A DNA stretch of 35,840 nucleotides from Bacteroidota bacterium (GCA_003250475.1 QKGI01000037.1:1-35840), one strand, 5' to 3'; positions 7,469-16,685 are shown, counted from the stretch's first letter. The notes: generated by a model from the letters alone, not told the origin. Made by a program: numbers and translations.

Positions 7469-8575
7469 TTACAATAATCTGCGTACACGGCTTTGGGGCA
7501 GCAGGCGCATGTTCACCAGGTCGACGGGAGATACCAGCAGCAGGCCCGGCTTCTTGCCGGGCTCTATCGAGCCCAGCATGGCGGACATCTTCAGCGCCCT
7601 GGCGCCGTTGATGGTTCCCCACCGCAGGATCTCTTCGAGAGGTAAGTCCGGAGAGGCATCATGCAGGAGCCTGAGCTCTCCGATCATATCAAGAGCGTTG
7701 TTTGATGCCAGGCTGTCGGTACCGGCAACAATCCTTTCTGTGCATTCCCTGATCAGTGTAACAGGAGGCATGATGCCGGAGATGAACATGTTTGACGACG
7801 GACAGAGACAGAACCAGGTGTTGCCGGCAGAGGCAAGCATCTCTGCTTCGGCCTTTGTCATGACGGTGTTATGTACCAGTATCAGGTGCCCTGCCATGGC
7901 GGAGAGACCGAGGGCTGTTTCTATGTGACCCTGTGCCATTGTCCTCTCGTCGGACGATTCGAGGAAGTGCAGTGAGATGACCGACTCCAGGTTGATATGT
8001 TGCCTGATAAGACCCGATAGCGGGTCTGACACCGAATAGACGGCATGGGGTGTTATCTGGCACGGCAGGCCTGCCTCACCCGCCTTGTCAGCTACTGCCA
8101 GGGCATCGCTCATCCTGGTACCGGCAACCAGGGGGTCACTGCCAAATACTTCGGTAAAGGTCAGGTAGCGGATGTTGCTGTCACGCTTTATGTCAAACGT
8201 GATAGCGTTGTTGCTTATGTCACCGCAGGCAACCACCCCGCTGTCATACATCACCCTGTCTGCCTGTTCTGCCGCGGAGACAATCACCTCCTGCGTTGCC
8301 TCGCGCCTGCTGCGCACTGCCGCAATGAACCCCTGCAGTCCGCCGCCTTCAGGTATGAGGCGGTGCATATGAGAGAGCTCAAGATGAGAGTGGCAGTTGA
8401 CCAGACCCGGTATGATTATACCGTTATAGAATTCCGTCCCAGCTCTCTCATGCGGTGTGCCTCCGGTATCTTCCACCGAGAGTATGGTACCATCGTCACC
8501 GGCAGTAATAATTCCCCTCCTGAGAGGCTCGCCGGCAGAGGTGAACAGGTACTGAGCCGAGATCTTCCTCATCAT
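7469..8575 (-). CDS. Amidohydrolase-superfamily protein (deaminase-like)
   Basis: A 368-residue metal-dependent hydrolase of the cytosine deaminase / MTA-SAH deaminase / chlorohydrolase branch. The metal-binding HxH is in GLVNCHSHLELSH (about residues 57-69). Further ligand regions are ITPHAVYS (about 175), LHFLESSDE (about 204) and GTDSLASN (about 285), which supplies the catalytic aspartate. The C-terminal GSIEPGKKPGLLLV is the usual return to the small beta-domain. The substrate is not evident. Its ATG overlaps the stop of the upstream lipoprotein gene by four bases (ATGA), so the two are translationally coupled. Confidence 0.88.
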   Translation of the reverse strand: MMRKISAQYLFTSAGEPLRRGIITAGDDGTILSVEDTGGTPHERAGTEFYNGIIIPGLVNCHSHLELSHMHRLIPEGGGLQGFIAAVRSRREATQEVIVSAAEQADRVMYDSGVVACGDISNNAITFDIKRDSNIRYLTFTEVFGSDPLVAGTRMSDALAVADKAGEAGLPCQITPHAVYSVSDPLSGLIRQHINLESVISLHFLESSDERTMAQGHIETALGLSAMAGHLILVHNTVMTKAEAEMLASAGNTWFCLCPSSNMFISGIMPPVTLIRECTERIVAGTDSLASNNALDMIGELRLLHDASPDLPLEEILRWGTINGARALKMSAMLGSIEPGKKPGLLLVSPVDLVNMRLLPQSRVRRLL

Positions 8576-9357
8576 TTTTCGGCAACCCTGGTATTGTCGA
8601 GGGTAAGGGTGACGTTAGCTACACGTGCATGTTTTTCCCACTTACCGGGCTGGTTATCATGGTTCATGAGCCATCCCCTGATACGTGCACCGGGGATTGT
8701 GTCGAGGGTGTGTCGTATGAGTACTTTCTGGAACTGGCCGTTTTTGGTCAGCCTGACCTCTTTCCAGTAATCCCTTTTCTCCGTTCCGGTACTGTCAAGA
8801 TAGCTGAAGTATACTGTCACACGGGGGTTAAGGGTTCTGTCATCTTCAAAGACACGTATGTCGGCATAAAGGACATAGTCTCCGGGTTGCTCTGCCGGGA
8901 TGTCAAACCAGATCGGGTCCCTGGTGAAGTCTTCGGGGAAGCTGTAACTGGCCTTGCCGGTCCACAGGTTCTGTTCAGGCTTGTCTATGGGGTCATTCTC
9001 AGTCATAACAACCGTCTCGAGCTTGAGAATATTGCCGGTAACACGGTCATAGATCCTTGACAGCCTCTTAGGCTTGCTTGTGAAGTAATACCTCAGTGTG
9101 GCATCAAACTGCCCGTAGGTGTAGCCATGGCTCTTTATGACATCAACATAGTTCAGTATCGAGTCACGTTGCGCCCAGGTGTCCCTCATGGTAACAAGAT
9201 CCATCATGCCTGCTGTGAGGTATGTGTCAGTGAGTATCTCAACCATCTTGTCGTCCGGAATTAACATCTTTCTTCCGGGTTTATCACCTCCGGCATTGCC
9301 GCATGAAGCAGCCAGGAGCATCAGTGCCAGGGAGTAAATGATTGGTTTGGCTCTCAT
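8572..9357 (-). CDS. Lipoprotein with DUF4296-like domain
   Basis: This 261-residue protein has a signal peptide ending in the lipobox LAASC, so Cys19 should be lipidated. The following roughly 100 residues (MVEILTDTYLTAGMMDL through YYFTSKPKRLSRIYDRV) match the pattern of DUF4296, a Bacteroidota-specific domain. The rest looks like a beta-rich module (YVLYADIRVFEDDRTLNPRV) such as a carbohydrate-binding-like fold; this is inference. The function is unknown. Its start overlaps the LolC/E-type permease stop (ATGA), which suggests a link to lipoprotein trafficking or simply operon packing. Confidence 0.8.
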   Translation of the reverse strand: MRAKPIIYSLALMLLAASCGNAGGDKPGRKMLIPDDKMVEILTDTYLTAGMMDLVTMRDTWAQRDSILNYVDVIKSHGYTYGQFDATLRYYFTSKPKRLSRIYDRVTGNILKLETVVMTENDPIDKPEQNLWTGKASYSFPEDFTRDPIWFDIPAEQPGDYVLYADIRVFEDDRTLNPRVTVYFSYLDSTGTEKRDYWKEVRLTKNGQFQKVLIRHTLDTIPGARIRGWLMNHDNQPGKWEKHARVANVTLTLDNTRVAEK

Positions 9358-10589
9358 TTGTTCTCTTTATTATCCTCTTTGAGATGTCTGCGTGAAAGGT
9401 AATGAACAGGGTACCAGGCAGCACCATAGCCTATGGCCAGGACCGTGGCCGCCACAACAATGAAGTCGATAAGCTGCATCCTTACCGGGTAGGCATCGAT
9501 AAGCAACGACTCTCCTGCCAGTTTCACTATTCCGAAGCTCTGCTGTGCCGCACAAATAAGAAAGCCGAGGAAAAGACCCAGGATTGTTCCTATAAAGGAG
9601 ATCATCCAGCCTTCATAGATGAATATCCTTTTTATCAGGCGGTTATCGGCACCAAGGCTTCTCAGTATGTCTATATCTCTCTCTTTCTCTATTATCAGCA
9701 TTGTCAGTGATCCGATGATATTGAAAGAGGCAATGATAAGGATGAAGGTCAGTATTACGTATATGGCCAGGCGTTCGGCTTTCATCACCTTGTAGAACAT
9801 CTCCTGTTGCTCATACCTGTTTTGTACGAGGAACTTATCACCCATCAGCTCCCTGATGGCATTCTGTGTCTTCCTTTCATCAGCTCCCGGTGTCATCTTC
9901 ACCTCCAGCGAGCTTACCTCGTCGGTATAGTCAAGAAGCTCCCTGGTGAAGTCTATCGGCAGGAAGACGTACTTCGAATCAAACTCCTGCTCTACTGCAA
10001 AAATGCCTGAGAGGTAGATATATCTCCTTGTGAACTCATTACCCGTGCCGGCCCTGACTGGGGCCTTGCGGTCAGGGAGGTAGATGGTCAGGGGAGAGAC
10101 GAAGTTAAGTCTCATGCCCAGGAAATTGGCTACCCCGAGGCCGGCAACGGCATATGGCCTGCCATTCTCTCCCTGCAGTATGAATTCACCGTCCCACATG
10201 GCAGTATCAAGATCGGTCACCCGGGTGTAATTGAGAGATACACCCTTGACGGTGGCTATATATTGTTGTTCCTCATAGCGCAGGAGCGCGTTCTCCTCGA
10301 GGGTCTCGGCAAACGCTTCAACTCCGTCGATGGCAGCCAGCTGCTGAAGCATGAGGGTGTCAGGAGTGAACACCTTTCCTTTCACCGGGCTTATTTTAAG
10401 TTCGGAGTCAGAGGTGCTGAATATACCCTTCACCATCACCTCCAGTCCGTTAAATACCGACAGGATGGTTATCAGGGCCATGGTGCCCACCATTACGCCG
10501 GCAACAGAGATGCCGGAGATAACATTGATGGCGTTTCTCGACTTCCTGGCGAACAGATACCGTTTTGCTATGTAGAGAGAGAGCTTCAT
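9354..10589 (-). CDS. LolC/LolE-type ABC transporter permease
   Basis: A 411-residue inner-membrane permease of the FtsX/LolE family. The N-terminus MKLSLYIAKRYLFARKSRNA leads into TM1 (about residues 24-48, ISVAGVMVGTMALITILSVF). A large periplasmic domain follows, then three C-terminal TM segments with the conserved IIEKERDIDILRSLGA loop. In the Lol system such permeases extract lipoproteins from the inner membrane for transfer to the outer membrane; the ATPase LolD is not nearby. The start at 10589 is chosen because it overlaps the methyltransferase stop as ATGA and begins the conserved domain. An upstream in-frame ATG at 10766 would lie inside the methyltransferase gene. Confidence 0.92.
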   Translation of the reverse strand: MKLSLYIAKRYLFARKSRNAINVISGISVAGVMVGTMALITILSVFNGLEVMVKGIFSTSDSELKISPVKGKVFTPDTLMLQQLAAIDGVEAFAETLEENALLRYEEQQYIATVKGVSLNYTRVTDLDTAMWDGEFILQGENGRPYAVAGLGVANFLGMRLNFVSPLTIYLPDRKAPVRAGTGNEFTRRYIYLSGIFAVEQEFDSKYVFLPIDFTRELLDYTDEVSSLEVKMTPGADERKTQNAIRELMGDKFLVQNRYEQQEMFYKVMKAERLAIYVILTFILIIASFNIIGSLTMLIIEKERDIDILRSLGADNRLIKRIFIYEGWMISFIGTILGLFLGFLICAAQQSFGIVKLAGESLLIDAYPVRMQLIDFIVVAATVLAIGYGAAWYPVHYLSRRHLKEDNKENK

Positions 10590-11401
10590 CCGTTTTTTCC
10601 TGCTACAACGAGCAATCCTGTCCCTTTGTCGTGCCTGGTGTGAAGATCGATGCCGTTGAGCACAAGCACGAAGGGCATTACGGCAAGATAATAGAACGGC
10701 AGGAGAATGAAGAAGAGCTTTGATGCCGACAGCATGATCACCGGGTATTTCATGGAGAGTCTCCATGCGATGCTGCCCGGCCTGCCGTAGGTATAGGTGA
10801 CGGATACATTATCATATCCGGCAGTAAGAAGTTTTTCAGTTATCTCCTCCTTCCCGTACCCGTCACGCACATGTTCACCGATAAATGAGGTGTCATCGTC
10901 GGTATGGACATCCGACCCACCCATATCTGAAGGCGTTGATATTACAAGATACCCGGGTTTTTTCATCATGTCACTGAACGAGGTGAACACCTTCCTGTCT
11001 TCGGCAATATGTTCCATCACGTCGACACAGAGTATCATGTCATATTTCTCTTCGCTGTTCCATGTTACCAGGTCTGCCTCCAGGGCTGTTACCCTCCTGT
11101 TCACACCTGTTTTTTCGAAGAAGCTGTTGCAGTCAGCCACCTGGTCGCTTTTTATATCGGCGGCAGTTATCTTCCATGAGGGGAACCGTTTAGCCATCCA
11201 CCAGGAATACTGTCCGAAGCCCATGCCTGCATCCAGCACACAGGCATCCGGCTGCATGATCTTTCCGAGCCTTCTCAGGGCCTTCCTGACGTGCCAGGAG
11301 CGCAGGAGAAGGATATTAAGGAGCGTGTAAAAGAGCCTGCGCAGCAGGGGGTGGCGGTTGAACTGCCTCCCCAGGAGCTCTTTTATGGGGTCATAGTGCA
11401 T
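10586..11401 (-). CDS. Class I SAM-dependent methyltransferase
   Basis: A 271-residue protein with a Rossmann-fold methyltransferase core. Motif I is CVLDAGMGFGQYS (about residues 54-66), the acidic ribose-binding residue is in ITAADIKSD (about 79), and motif IV-like ILCVDVMEHI lies about 122-131. The C-terminal part has a hydrophobic stretch (FFILLPFYYLAVMPFVLVL, about 229-247) that could anchor it to the membrane. Close relatives act on quinones, lipids or small molecules; the substrate is unknown. It starts five bases after rbfA and its stop overlaps the permease start. Confidence 0.88.
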   Translation of the reverse strand: MHYDPIKELLGRQFNRHPLLRRLFYTLLNILLLRSWHVRKALRRLGKIMQPDACVLDAGMGFGQYSWWMAKRFPSWKITAADIKSDQVADCNSFFEKTGVNRRVTALEADLVTWNSEEKYDMILCVDVMEHIAEDRKVFTSFSDMMKKPGYLVISTPSDMGGSDVHTDDDTSFIGEHVRDGYGKEEITEKLLTAGYDNVSVTYTYGRPGSIAWRLSMKYPVIMLSASKLFFILLPFYYLAVMPFVLVLNGIDLHTRHDKGTGLLVVAGKNG

Positions 11402-11406
11402 CGGCT

Positions 11407-11745
11407 TTATTCCTTGAGAAGGTTAGAAATGTTGTCAATATAATCATTGCTGTCGTCAATGAAGAATGCTATCTCAGGAATTATGCGCAGCTGATTGCGT
11501 ACTTTCTGCCCCATCTCGTACCGCAACCGGGGCACACTGTTACGCAGGGCTGACATAACAATCTCAGACCCCTGCGAAGGGAAGATGCTCACCCATACCT
11601 TTGCCAGCGATAGGTCGGGGCTGATACGAACAGTGGTGACGGAGATCATCTTTCCGGGTGCCAGCTCGCCGCCATGATGCAATATTATCTCTGCAAGCTC
11701 TTTCTGAACAAGTCTTGCAACCTTCTTCTGCCGTGTGGATTCCAT
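11407..11745 (-). CDS. rbfA: 30S ribosome-binding factor RbfA
   Basis: A 112-residue KH-fold protein that binds the 30S subunit during late 16S rRNA maturation. The N-terminal RQKKVARLVQKELAEIIL, the central SVTTVRISPDLSLAKVWVSIF and the C-terminal LRIIPEIAFFIDDS follow the RbfA pattern. I chose the ATG at 11745 (MESTRQKK) over the one at 11766, because homology starts there and the upstream ATG overlaps the promoter boxes. It is the first gene of a seven-gene minus-strand operon. Confidence 0.93.
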   Translation of the reverse strand: MESTRQKKVARLVQKELAEIILHHGGELAPGKMISVTTVRISPDLSLAKVWVSIFPSQGSEIVMSALRNSVPRLRYEMGQKVRNQLRIIPEIAFFIDDSNDYIDNISNLLKE

Positions 11746-11763
11746 AACGGATAATTTACCAGG

Positions 11764-11779
11764 CAAAAATACAAAAATA
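11764..11779 (-). promoter_or_regulatory. Tandem -7 elements upstream of the rbfA operon
   Basis: On the minus strand two adjacent copies of TATTTTTG (11779-11772 and 11771-11764) both match TAnnTTTG. They lie 18-34 bases before the rbfA start. Neither has a TTTG at the ideal 19-base spacing. They may give two start points eight bases apart. Confidence 0.5.
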
Positions 11780-11852
11780 GTTGCACCGGGGGCCCGGAGA
11801 GTATGTCGCGGCTTAAAGATGGGGTTTACGGTACAAATTCGGTATTTATCCC

Positions 11853-11860
11853 TATTTTTG
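11853..11860 (+). promoter_or_regulatory. -7 element upstream of trpS
   Basis: TATTTTTG fits the Bacteroidota -7 consensus and lies 20 bases before the trpS ATG at 11881. No good -33 box is seen. It supports the later start for trpS, since the upstream in-frame ATG at 11803 precedes this box. Confidence 0.5.
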
Positions 11861-11880
11861 CAGCTGACAATATTTTCTTA

Positions 11881-12870
11881 ATGGACACAGTAGTAAGCGG
11901 CATAAGGTCAACAGGCAATCTTCACCTGGGCAACTATTTCGGAGCGTTGAAGAATTTTCTCAGGATGCAGGATGAGAACAATTGTTATTTTTTTGTAGCA
12001 GATTATCATTCACTTACTACGCATCCGCATCCTGATGACATACACTCCAACATCAGGCAGGTACTTGCCGAGTATCTTGCCGCAGGCATTGACCCGGAGA
12101 AGGCAACGGTATATGTACAGAGTGATGTGCCGGAGATAGCCGAGCTTTACCTGCTGCTGAACATGAACGCCTATGTGGGTGAGCTCGAGCGCACCACCTC
12201 GTTCAAGGAGAAGATAAGGCAGCATCCTGATAACATCAATGCCGGGCTGCTGACCTATCCGGTGCTTATGGCTGCTGACATCATCATTCACAAGGCCCAT
12301 AAGGTTCCTGTCGGGAAGGACCAGGAGCAGCACCTGGAGATGACCCGCCGTTTTGCCCGGAGGTTCAATACCATGTACGGGGTCGAATATTTTCCTGAAC
12401 CGGATGCATATAACTTCGGCAGGCAGCTGATAAAGATTCCCGGACTTGACGGATCGGGTAAGATGGGCAAGAGCGAGGGCAACGGTATTTTTCTTGCTGA
12501 TTCGCCTTCCGAGATACGCAAGAAGGTATTGAGGGCGGTGACTGACTCCGGACCGGAGAAGCCCGGGTCGGAACCCTCTGAAGCGGTGAAGAACCTCTTC
12601 ACCATCATGGGGGTTGTCTCCGAGCCATCAACTGTCGAATATTTCCGGGAGAAGCATGCCTCATGCGAGATCAGGTACGGTGACATGAAGAAACAGCTGG
12701 CTGAGGATATCATTAAGGTCACCGAGCCGATCAGGGTACGCATCAATGAGATAATAAACGACCCGGTTTACCTGGGCAGGGTAGTCGCCATGGGTGCCGA
12801 GAAGGCAAGGGCGAGTGCTGCGGCAACCATCAGGGAAGTGCGGCAGATAATAGGATACAGGCCGTTCTGA
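11881..12870 (+). CDS. trpS: Tryptophan--tRNA ligase
   Basis: A 329-residue class Ic aminoacyl-tRNA synthetase that charges tRNA(Trp). The HIGH-type signature is STGNLHLGNYFGA (about residues 11-23), and the KMSKS-type loop is GSGKMGKSEGN (about 196-206). AGLLTYPVLMAADIIIHKAHKVPVGKDQEQHLE is the family's dimer and specificity region. Length is typical. I chose 11881 rather than the in-frame ATG at 11803 because the conserved protein begins with MDTVVSGIRSTG and the -7 box lies between the two. It is divergent from rbfA and ends 11 bases before the convergent GNAT-like gene. Confidence 0.96.
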   Translation: MDTVVSGIRSTGNLHLGNYFGALKNFLRMQDENNCYFFVADYHSLTTHPHPDDIHSNIRQVLAEYLAAGIDPEKATVYVQSDVPEIAELYLLLNMNAYVGELERTTSFKEKIRQHPDNINAGLLTYPVLMAADIIIHKAHKVPVGKDQEQHLEMTRRFARRFNTMYGVEYFPEPDAYNFGRQLIKIPGLDGSGKMGKSEGNGIFLADSPSEIRKKVLRAVTDSGPEKPGSEPSEAVKNLFTIMGVVSEPSTVEYFREKHASCEIRYGDMKKQLAEDIIKVTEPIRVRINEIINDPVYLGRVVAMGAEKARASAAATIREVRQIIGYRPF

Positions 12871-12881
12871 GGCAGCGGCAG

Positions 12882-14066
12882 CTAAGCATTCACTACCTGG
12901 GCTCTCTCAAAGGGAGCCTCCCTGTCAAAGAGATAACGGTATGTTATATGTGTTTTGATCACTGTGGCTCCTATCTGATCCAACAGGTGCATCATTGAAG
13001 GGTTGAAGTCGCCTATCCAGTTAAACTCCAGCTCTTTATACGGAAACCTGTCCGTGAGGGCCAGCCTGGCGAATGACATGATCAGGGCTCCCTCCACCCC
13101 TTTACGCTGATGTTCCGGCACGATGCCGAAGATGAGGCCGAAGGCTTTTGTCAGTTCATTCATGATGTGCCTGTACCACAGAAACTTGAGCTTGCCTATG
13201 TGGTTCATCTTACCTTTAAGGTGCCTGACTATCTGGTTGACCTCAGGCAGCATGATGAAAAAGCATACCGGCTCGTCCCTGTAGAATCCGAACCACAGCA
13301 GTTTCTCGTCGAGTACCGGCTTAACGCTTTTCAGTATGAGCCTGGCGTGGCCCTCGCTGATGGTCTTTACCCCGGGGAAGCGGGCCCAGCCCTTGTTGTA
13401 TACGATCATAAAGTTACGGGCTATGTCATGCATCTCGGCAAGGGTCATATACCTGAAACTGTAGTCGGGATTGCTGAATATTCTCTCTGCTTTCTCCCTG
13501 ATCACACTGCTCATCCGGCTGTCGTCAACCGGCATATGGTATGTGTACTGTTCAAAATAGTTCCTGAAGCCGTAATCCTCAAAGAGCTCCCTGTAATACG
13601 GAGGGTTATAGGGCATGCAATAATTGGGAGGCATAAACCCTTCGACGAGGAGCCCCCACCACCTGTCGCGCTCCCCGAAGTTCTCCGGGCCCTCCATCGC
13701 AGTCATTCCCAGGTCCGATAGCCAGTCGCGGCATGCGTCAAAAAGCATTGAGGCAGCTTCCTGGTTGTTGATGCATTCAAAGAAACCCATCCCTCCGACG
13801 GGTTTATTGTCAGCGTTGGCTATCTTCCTGCTGTAGAATGCCGCAACACGGCCGACGGCTCTTCCCCCGTCATCCCTCAGCAGCCACCTGATGGCGTCAC
13901 CGTTACGAAAAAGATTGTTTGTTGACGGGTTGAAGACCGATTCAACGTCCCTGGTAAGCGGTCTGATCCAGTTAACATCTCCCCTGTTGATGGAGGCAGG
14001 GAGTTCGTGAAACTCCTTTATATCCTTTTTATTCTTTACCTCAACAAGATGAAAATTACCGGCCAT
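12882..14066 (-). CDS. GNAT-like acetyltransferase family protein
   Basis: A protein of about 394 residues. The C-terminal third has GIVPEHQRKGVEGALIMSF (from about residue 303), resembling the acetyl-CoA-binding loop QxxGxE/G of GNAT folds. The N-terminal half (VGRVAAFYSRK, then GGMGFFECINNQEAASMLFDACRDWL) looks like a second, diverged GNAT domain. The family is conserved but uncharacterised in Bacteroidota and other phyla; no acceptor is known to me. Starts at 14105, 14075 and 14066 are all in frame. A weak -7 box (CATATTTG, 14089-14082) favours 14066 (MAGNFHLVEV), leaving a short leader. It follows the TonB receptor on the same strand, after an 83-base gap. Confidence 0.72.
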   Translation of the reverse strand: MAGNFHLVEVKNKKDIKEFHELPASINRGDVNWIRPLTRDVESVFNPSTNNLFRNGDAIRWLLRDDGGRAVGRVAAFYSRKIANADNKPVGGMGFFECINNQEAASMLFDACRDWLSDLGMTAMEGPENFGERDRWWGLLVEGFMPPNYCMPYNPPYYRELFEDYGFRNYFEQYTYHMPVDDSRMSSVIREKAERIFSNPDYSFRYMTLAEMHDIARNFMIVYNKGWARFPGVKTISEGHARLILKSVKPVLDEKLLWFGFYRDEPVCFFIMLPEVNQIVRHLKGKMNHIGKLKFLWYRHIMNELTKAFGLIFGIVPEHQRKGVEGALIMSFARLALTDRFPYKELEFNWIGDFNPSMMHLLDQIGATVIKTHITYRYLFDREAPFERAQVVNA

Positions 14067-14149
14067 AACCCCCATTATATCCAAATATGGTTGAAATTTA
14101 CTCAATCATTTTGGAAATGCAAACGAAATGTCAGGGCGGATTATGTCTT

Positions 14150-16555
14150 TCAGATCCTGACCCTTGCAGAGAAGATAATATTTCTTCCGGGGGAGGCTAT
14201 GCCGGATGAATACGGTCTGTACCTGAGATCAAGGATATTTTCGACTCCTGCCGTGAGGTCAAGCCTGTTGCCTATATTGAAGAAGGTTTTAAAGTTCAGT
14301 GTAAACCAGCCCGGCGACCAGGGATTACCGTTCTCATCGGCGGCATACATGTATGCTTTGTCTCGCTCGCTCGGGGCCAGTCTTTCATATGTGACGCATC
14401 CGTTATAGACGGCATAAAGGTCAGTCCTGATGACCGATCTCTCAAATATCACGTGTGTGGCCCCGAAGACCGGCGGTACGTGTCTCAGGGGCACATTATC
14501 ATTGTCATGTCCGCCGGTGATTGTCAGCGATGATTTTATTCTCAGCAACGATGACGGCCGCAGTTCAGCCTTCAGCTGGGTTCCGTATATCAGGGCATAA
14601 CCGGCATTGACCATTGCATAGACGGTACTCTCCTCGCCAAGGTACTCAAATGTAGGCTGCCCGTTGAACAGGAACTCACGTCTTACCATTGCATTATCAA
14701 GATATGAGAAAAAGAGGGAGGCGTCTGTCAGCAGCATCTTACCCAGTTCCCTGGTGGCCCCGACATCAATATTATAGAGGTACTCAGGCTTCAGGCCAGG
14801 ATTGGGGACGACAAGCACCCCGGGAGCTGATTCGAATACCTTGCCGAGGTCATCAAGGTTCGGAGCCCTGAACCCGGTAGAGAGGTTAACGGTGAGCCCG
14901 GTTTTGTCATCGGGCCTGAAGGTCGCCCCGGCTGCGCAGGTCACAGCACTGTTTGCCGACTCAATCGTGGTAAACGGAAAGTCATAAAAAGAGTTGTCTG
15001 CTATCTCCGAGCGGAGTGAGACAAAGTTGTACCTGATGCCGGTGTTGACAGTGAACCTGCTACCGGGGTTGAATTTATAGCCGCCGTACAGGGCCGCACT
15101 GTTATATATATTCTTCCCGTTGGGATACCGCGAACCTGCCGGCACCGTTTCGCCGGTGAGTATGTCCCTGGTGTCTGCAGTGCTGTGGATGTTATTTCTG
15201 ACATATTCGGCACCGTAATAGACAAGGTTCTTGTTCTTCCCCGGGGTCTTGTCGAAGTCGAGGTTCACCGACCATATACCCACTTTCTCAAACTGCTCGT
15301 TCAGCTGCTTATCATTTATTTTCCTGTCATGCCGGCTCTCCCGGTAGTCCTGTCGTGCCACTGTGAGCCGCGCCTCGTCAAAAGCGGCATTTGCATTATT
15401 ATAATGGACAGAAGAGCTGGTCATCATCCATATCTGCGGCCCGTAATACCAGTCTCCATAACGCAGTGTACCGTTCCTGACCTGTATAAGCCTGTCATAG
15501 CGGGGCACATCTGACAGACGCGAATAGTGGTTGGCAATATTTATGTCGAAGTTCCTGCCGGCCTTGAAGCGGATCCTGTTCATCGTGTTGAGCTGTGAAT
15601 AGCCTGACGCCACCTGTCTGAGCGGGTTGCTGTTCATCACTATGCTGTCACGGTTACCGATGCGGGTCTGGTATTCATTGCGAAGGTATTCGGGGTGAGT
15701 CCTGGACCCCATGACCAGGTCGCCGAAGTCTGACCATGTGAGGGAGGAAAGAAAAGCCACTCTTCGTCCGCCGGCATTGATATCTGCATGATAGGTCTGT
15801 TCGCCTGCCGCAGAGGAGTATCGTGCGAGGGCCTCGGCTTTCAGGTATACCGAGTCACCTGTCGAGTAGAGGGCTCTCTTGGTGTGAAAATCCATGACAC
15901 CACCCAGGGCATCACTGCCGTACATAGTGGCACCGGGGCCGAAGATGATCTCGGTACGTTCGATCACTAACGGGTCGAGAGAGATGATGTTCTGTATATT
16001 GCCTTCCCGGTAGATGGCATTGTTCAGCCTGACCCCGTCGATATTTATCAGGACCCTGTTAGTTGCAAACCCCCTCAGCATAGGGCTTCCGCCACCGAGC
16101 TGGCTCTTTTGTACGAACACGTCGGCGTTGAGCGATACCAGGTCGGCTGCCGTCTGGGGATTCTGCATCCTGACGGAGGGCAGGGCGATGGTGCTGATGT
16201 AGTTGGGTACCTCCTCCGACTTCTGTTCCCACCTGTTTGCCGAGACAATGAACTCTTCCACCTCGAATGTCTTTGTATTAAGATGTATAACCCACCCTGC
16301 TTCTTCCAGCTCCTCAGGGGTGTATGAGACTCTCTCGTAAGAGAAATGCTGGAAAAAAACCGGCTGTCCGGCTCTGAATCCCGACAGGCTGGCCTTGCCG
16401 GAAGGGCTTGTATAGCAAAACTGTGTGCGGGCTTCGTTATAAACGGCAACGTCGGCAACAGGCTTCCCGTCTTCAGCTCCCAGAACGGTGACAGTCTGTG
16501 CGGCAGAATTCATAAACGGCAGAAAGAACAGGAGGAGAAACAGGTATTTCTTCAT
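14150..16555 (-). CDS. TonB-dependent receptor, heme/hemoglobin-type
   Basis: An 801-residue outer-membrane receptor. The signal peptide runs from MKKYLFLLLFF to SAAQ (about residues 1-20). A carboxypeptidase-regulatory-like beta domain follows (about 20-100), then the plug with GGGSPMLRGFATNRVLINID and VRLNNAIYREGNIQNIISLD, then EIIFGPGATMYGSDALGGVM. A 22-stranded barrel should complete the protein, ending in an aromatic/basic strand (IIFSARVRI). The plug pattern is that of hemoglobin/heme and some siderophore receptors, so heme or iron uptake is the best guess. The start at 16555 is chosen because it begins a clean signal peptide. It is divergent from the DUF3352-like gene, with a 15-bp palindrome between them. 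Confidence 0.9.
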   Translation of the reverse strand: MKKYLFLLLFFLPFMNSAAQTVTVLGAEDGKPVADVAVYNEARTQFCYTSPSGKASLSGFRAGQPVFFQHFSYERVSYTPEELEEAGWVIHLNTKTFEVEEFIVSANRWEQKSEEVPNYISTIALPSVRMQNPQTAADLVSLNADVFVQKSQLGGGSPMLRGFATNRVLINIDGVRLNNAIYREGNIQNIISLDPLVIERTEIIFGPGATMYGSDALGGVMDFHTKRALYSTGDSVYLKAEALARYSSAAGEQTYHADINAGGRRVAFLSSLTWSDFGDLVMGSRTHPEYLRNEYQTRIGNRDSIVMNSNPLRQVASGYSQLNTMNRIRFKAGRNFDINIANHYSRLSDVPRYDRLIQVRNGTLRYGDWYYGPQIWMMTSSSVHYNNANAAFDEARLTVARQDYRESRHDRKINDKQLNEQFEKVGIWSVNLDFDKTPGKNKNLVYYGAEYVRNNIHSTADTRDILTGETVPAGSRYPNGKNIYNSAALYGGYKFNPGSRFTVNTGIRYNFVSLRSEIADNSFYDFPFTTIESANSAVTCAAGATFRPDDKTGLTVNLSTGFRAPNLDDLGKVFESAPGVLVVPNPGLKPEYLYNIDVGATRELGKMLLTDASLFFSYLDNAMVRREFLFNGQPTFEYLGEESTVYAMVNAGYALIYGTQLKAELRPSSLLRIKSSLTITGGHDNDNVPLRHVPPVFGATHVIFERSVIRTDLYAVYNGCVTYERLAPSERDKAYMYAADENGNPWSPGWFTLNFKTFFNIGNRLDLTAGVENILDLRYRPYSSGIASPGRNIIFSARVRI

Positions 16556-16605
16556 CAGTGAAAGGGTATAATACGTAGTCGGACGCACAAAAAGCATTCC
16601 ATAAT

Positions 16606-16620
16606 TGCCGGCAGCCGGCA
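16606..16620. promoter_or_regulatory. 15-bp palindrome in a divergent intergenic region, possible operator
   Basis: TGCCGGCAGCCGGCA is a perfect 7-bp inverted repeat around a single A. It lies about 50 bases upstream of the TonB receptor start and about 65 bases upstream of the -7 box of the divergent gene. The regulator is unknown. A short GC-rich palindrome can also arise by chance. Confidence 0.3.
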
Positions 16621-16685
16621 TGTTTCTTGGCATATCTGATGCTAATGATGACATGGCTCTTATGTAAAAGCAAATTAATATTTTA

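Noticed and set aside
6660-8575. Amidohydrolase plus radical SAM gene considered as the futalosine (menaquinone) pathway
   Set aside because: The radical SAM protein does not look like MqnC or MqnE, no other mqn gene is present, and the amidohydrolase is not specific enough.
8045-8770. Long plus-strand reading frame of 241 codons
   Set aside because: It is antisense to the clearly homologous amidohydrolase and lipoprotein genes and shows no protein-family character.
13110-13721. Plus-strand reading frame of 203 codons opposite the GNAT-like gene
   Set aside because: It is a shadow of a gene with recognisable motifs on the minus strand; it has no promoter or domain of its own.
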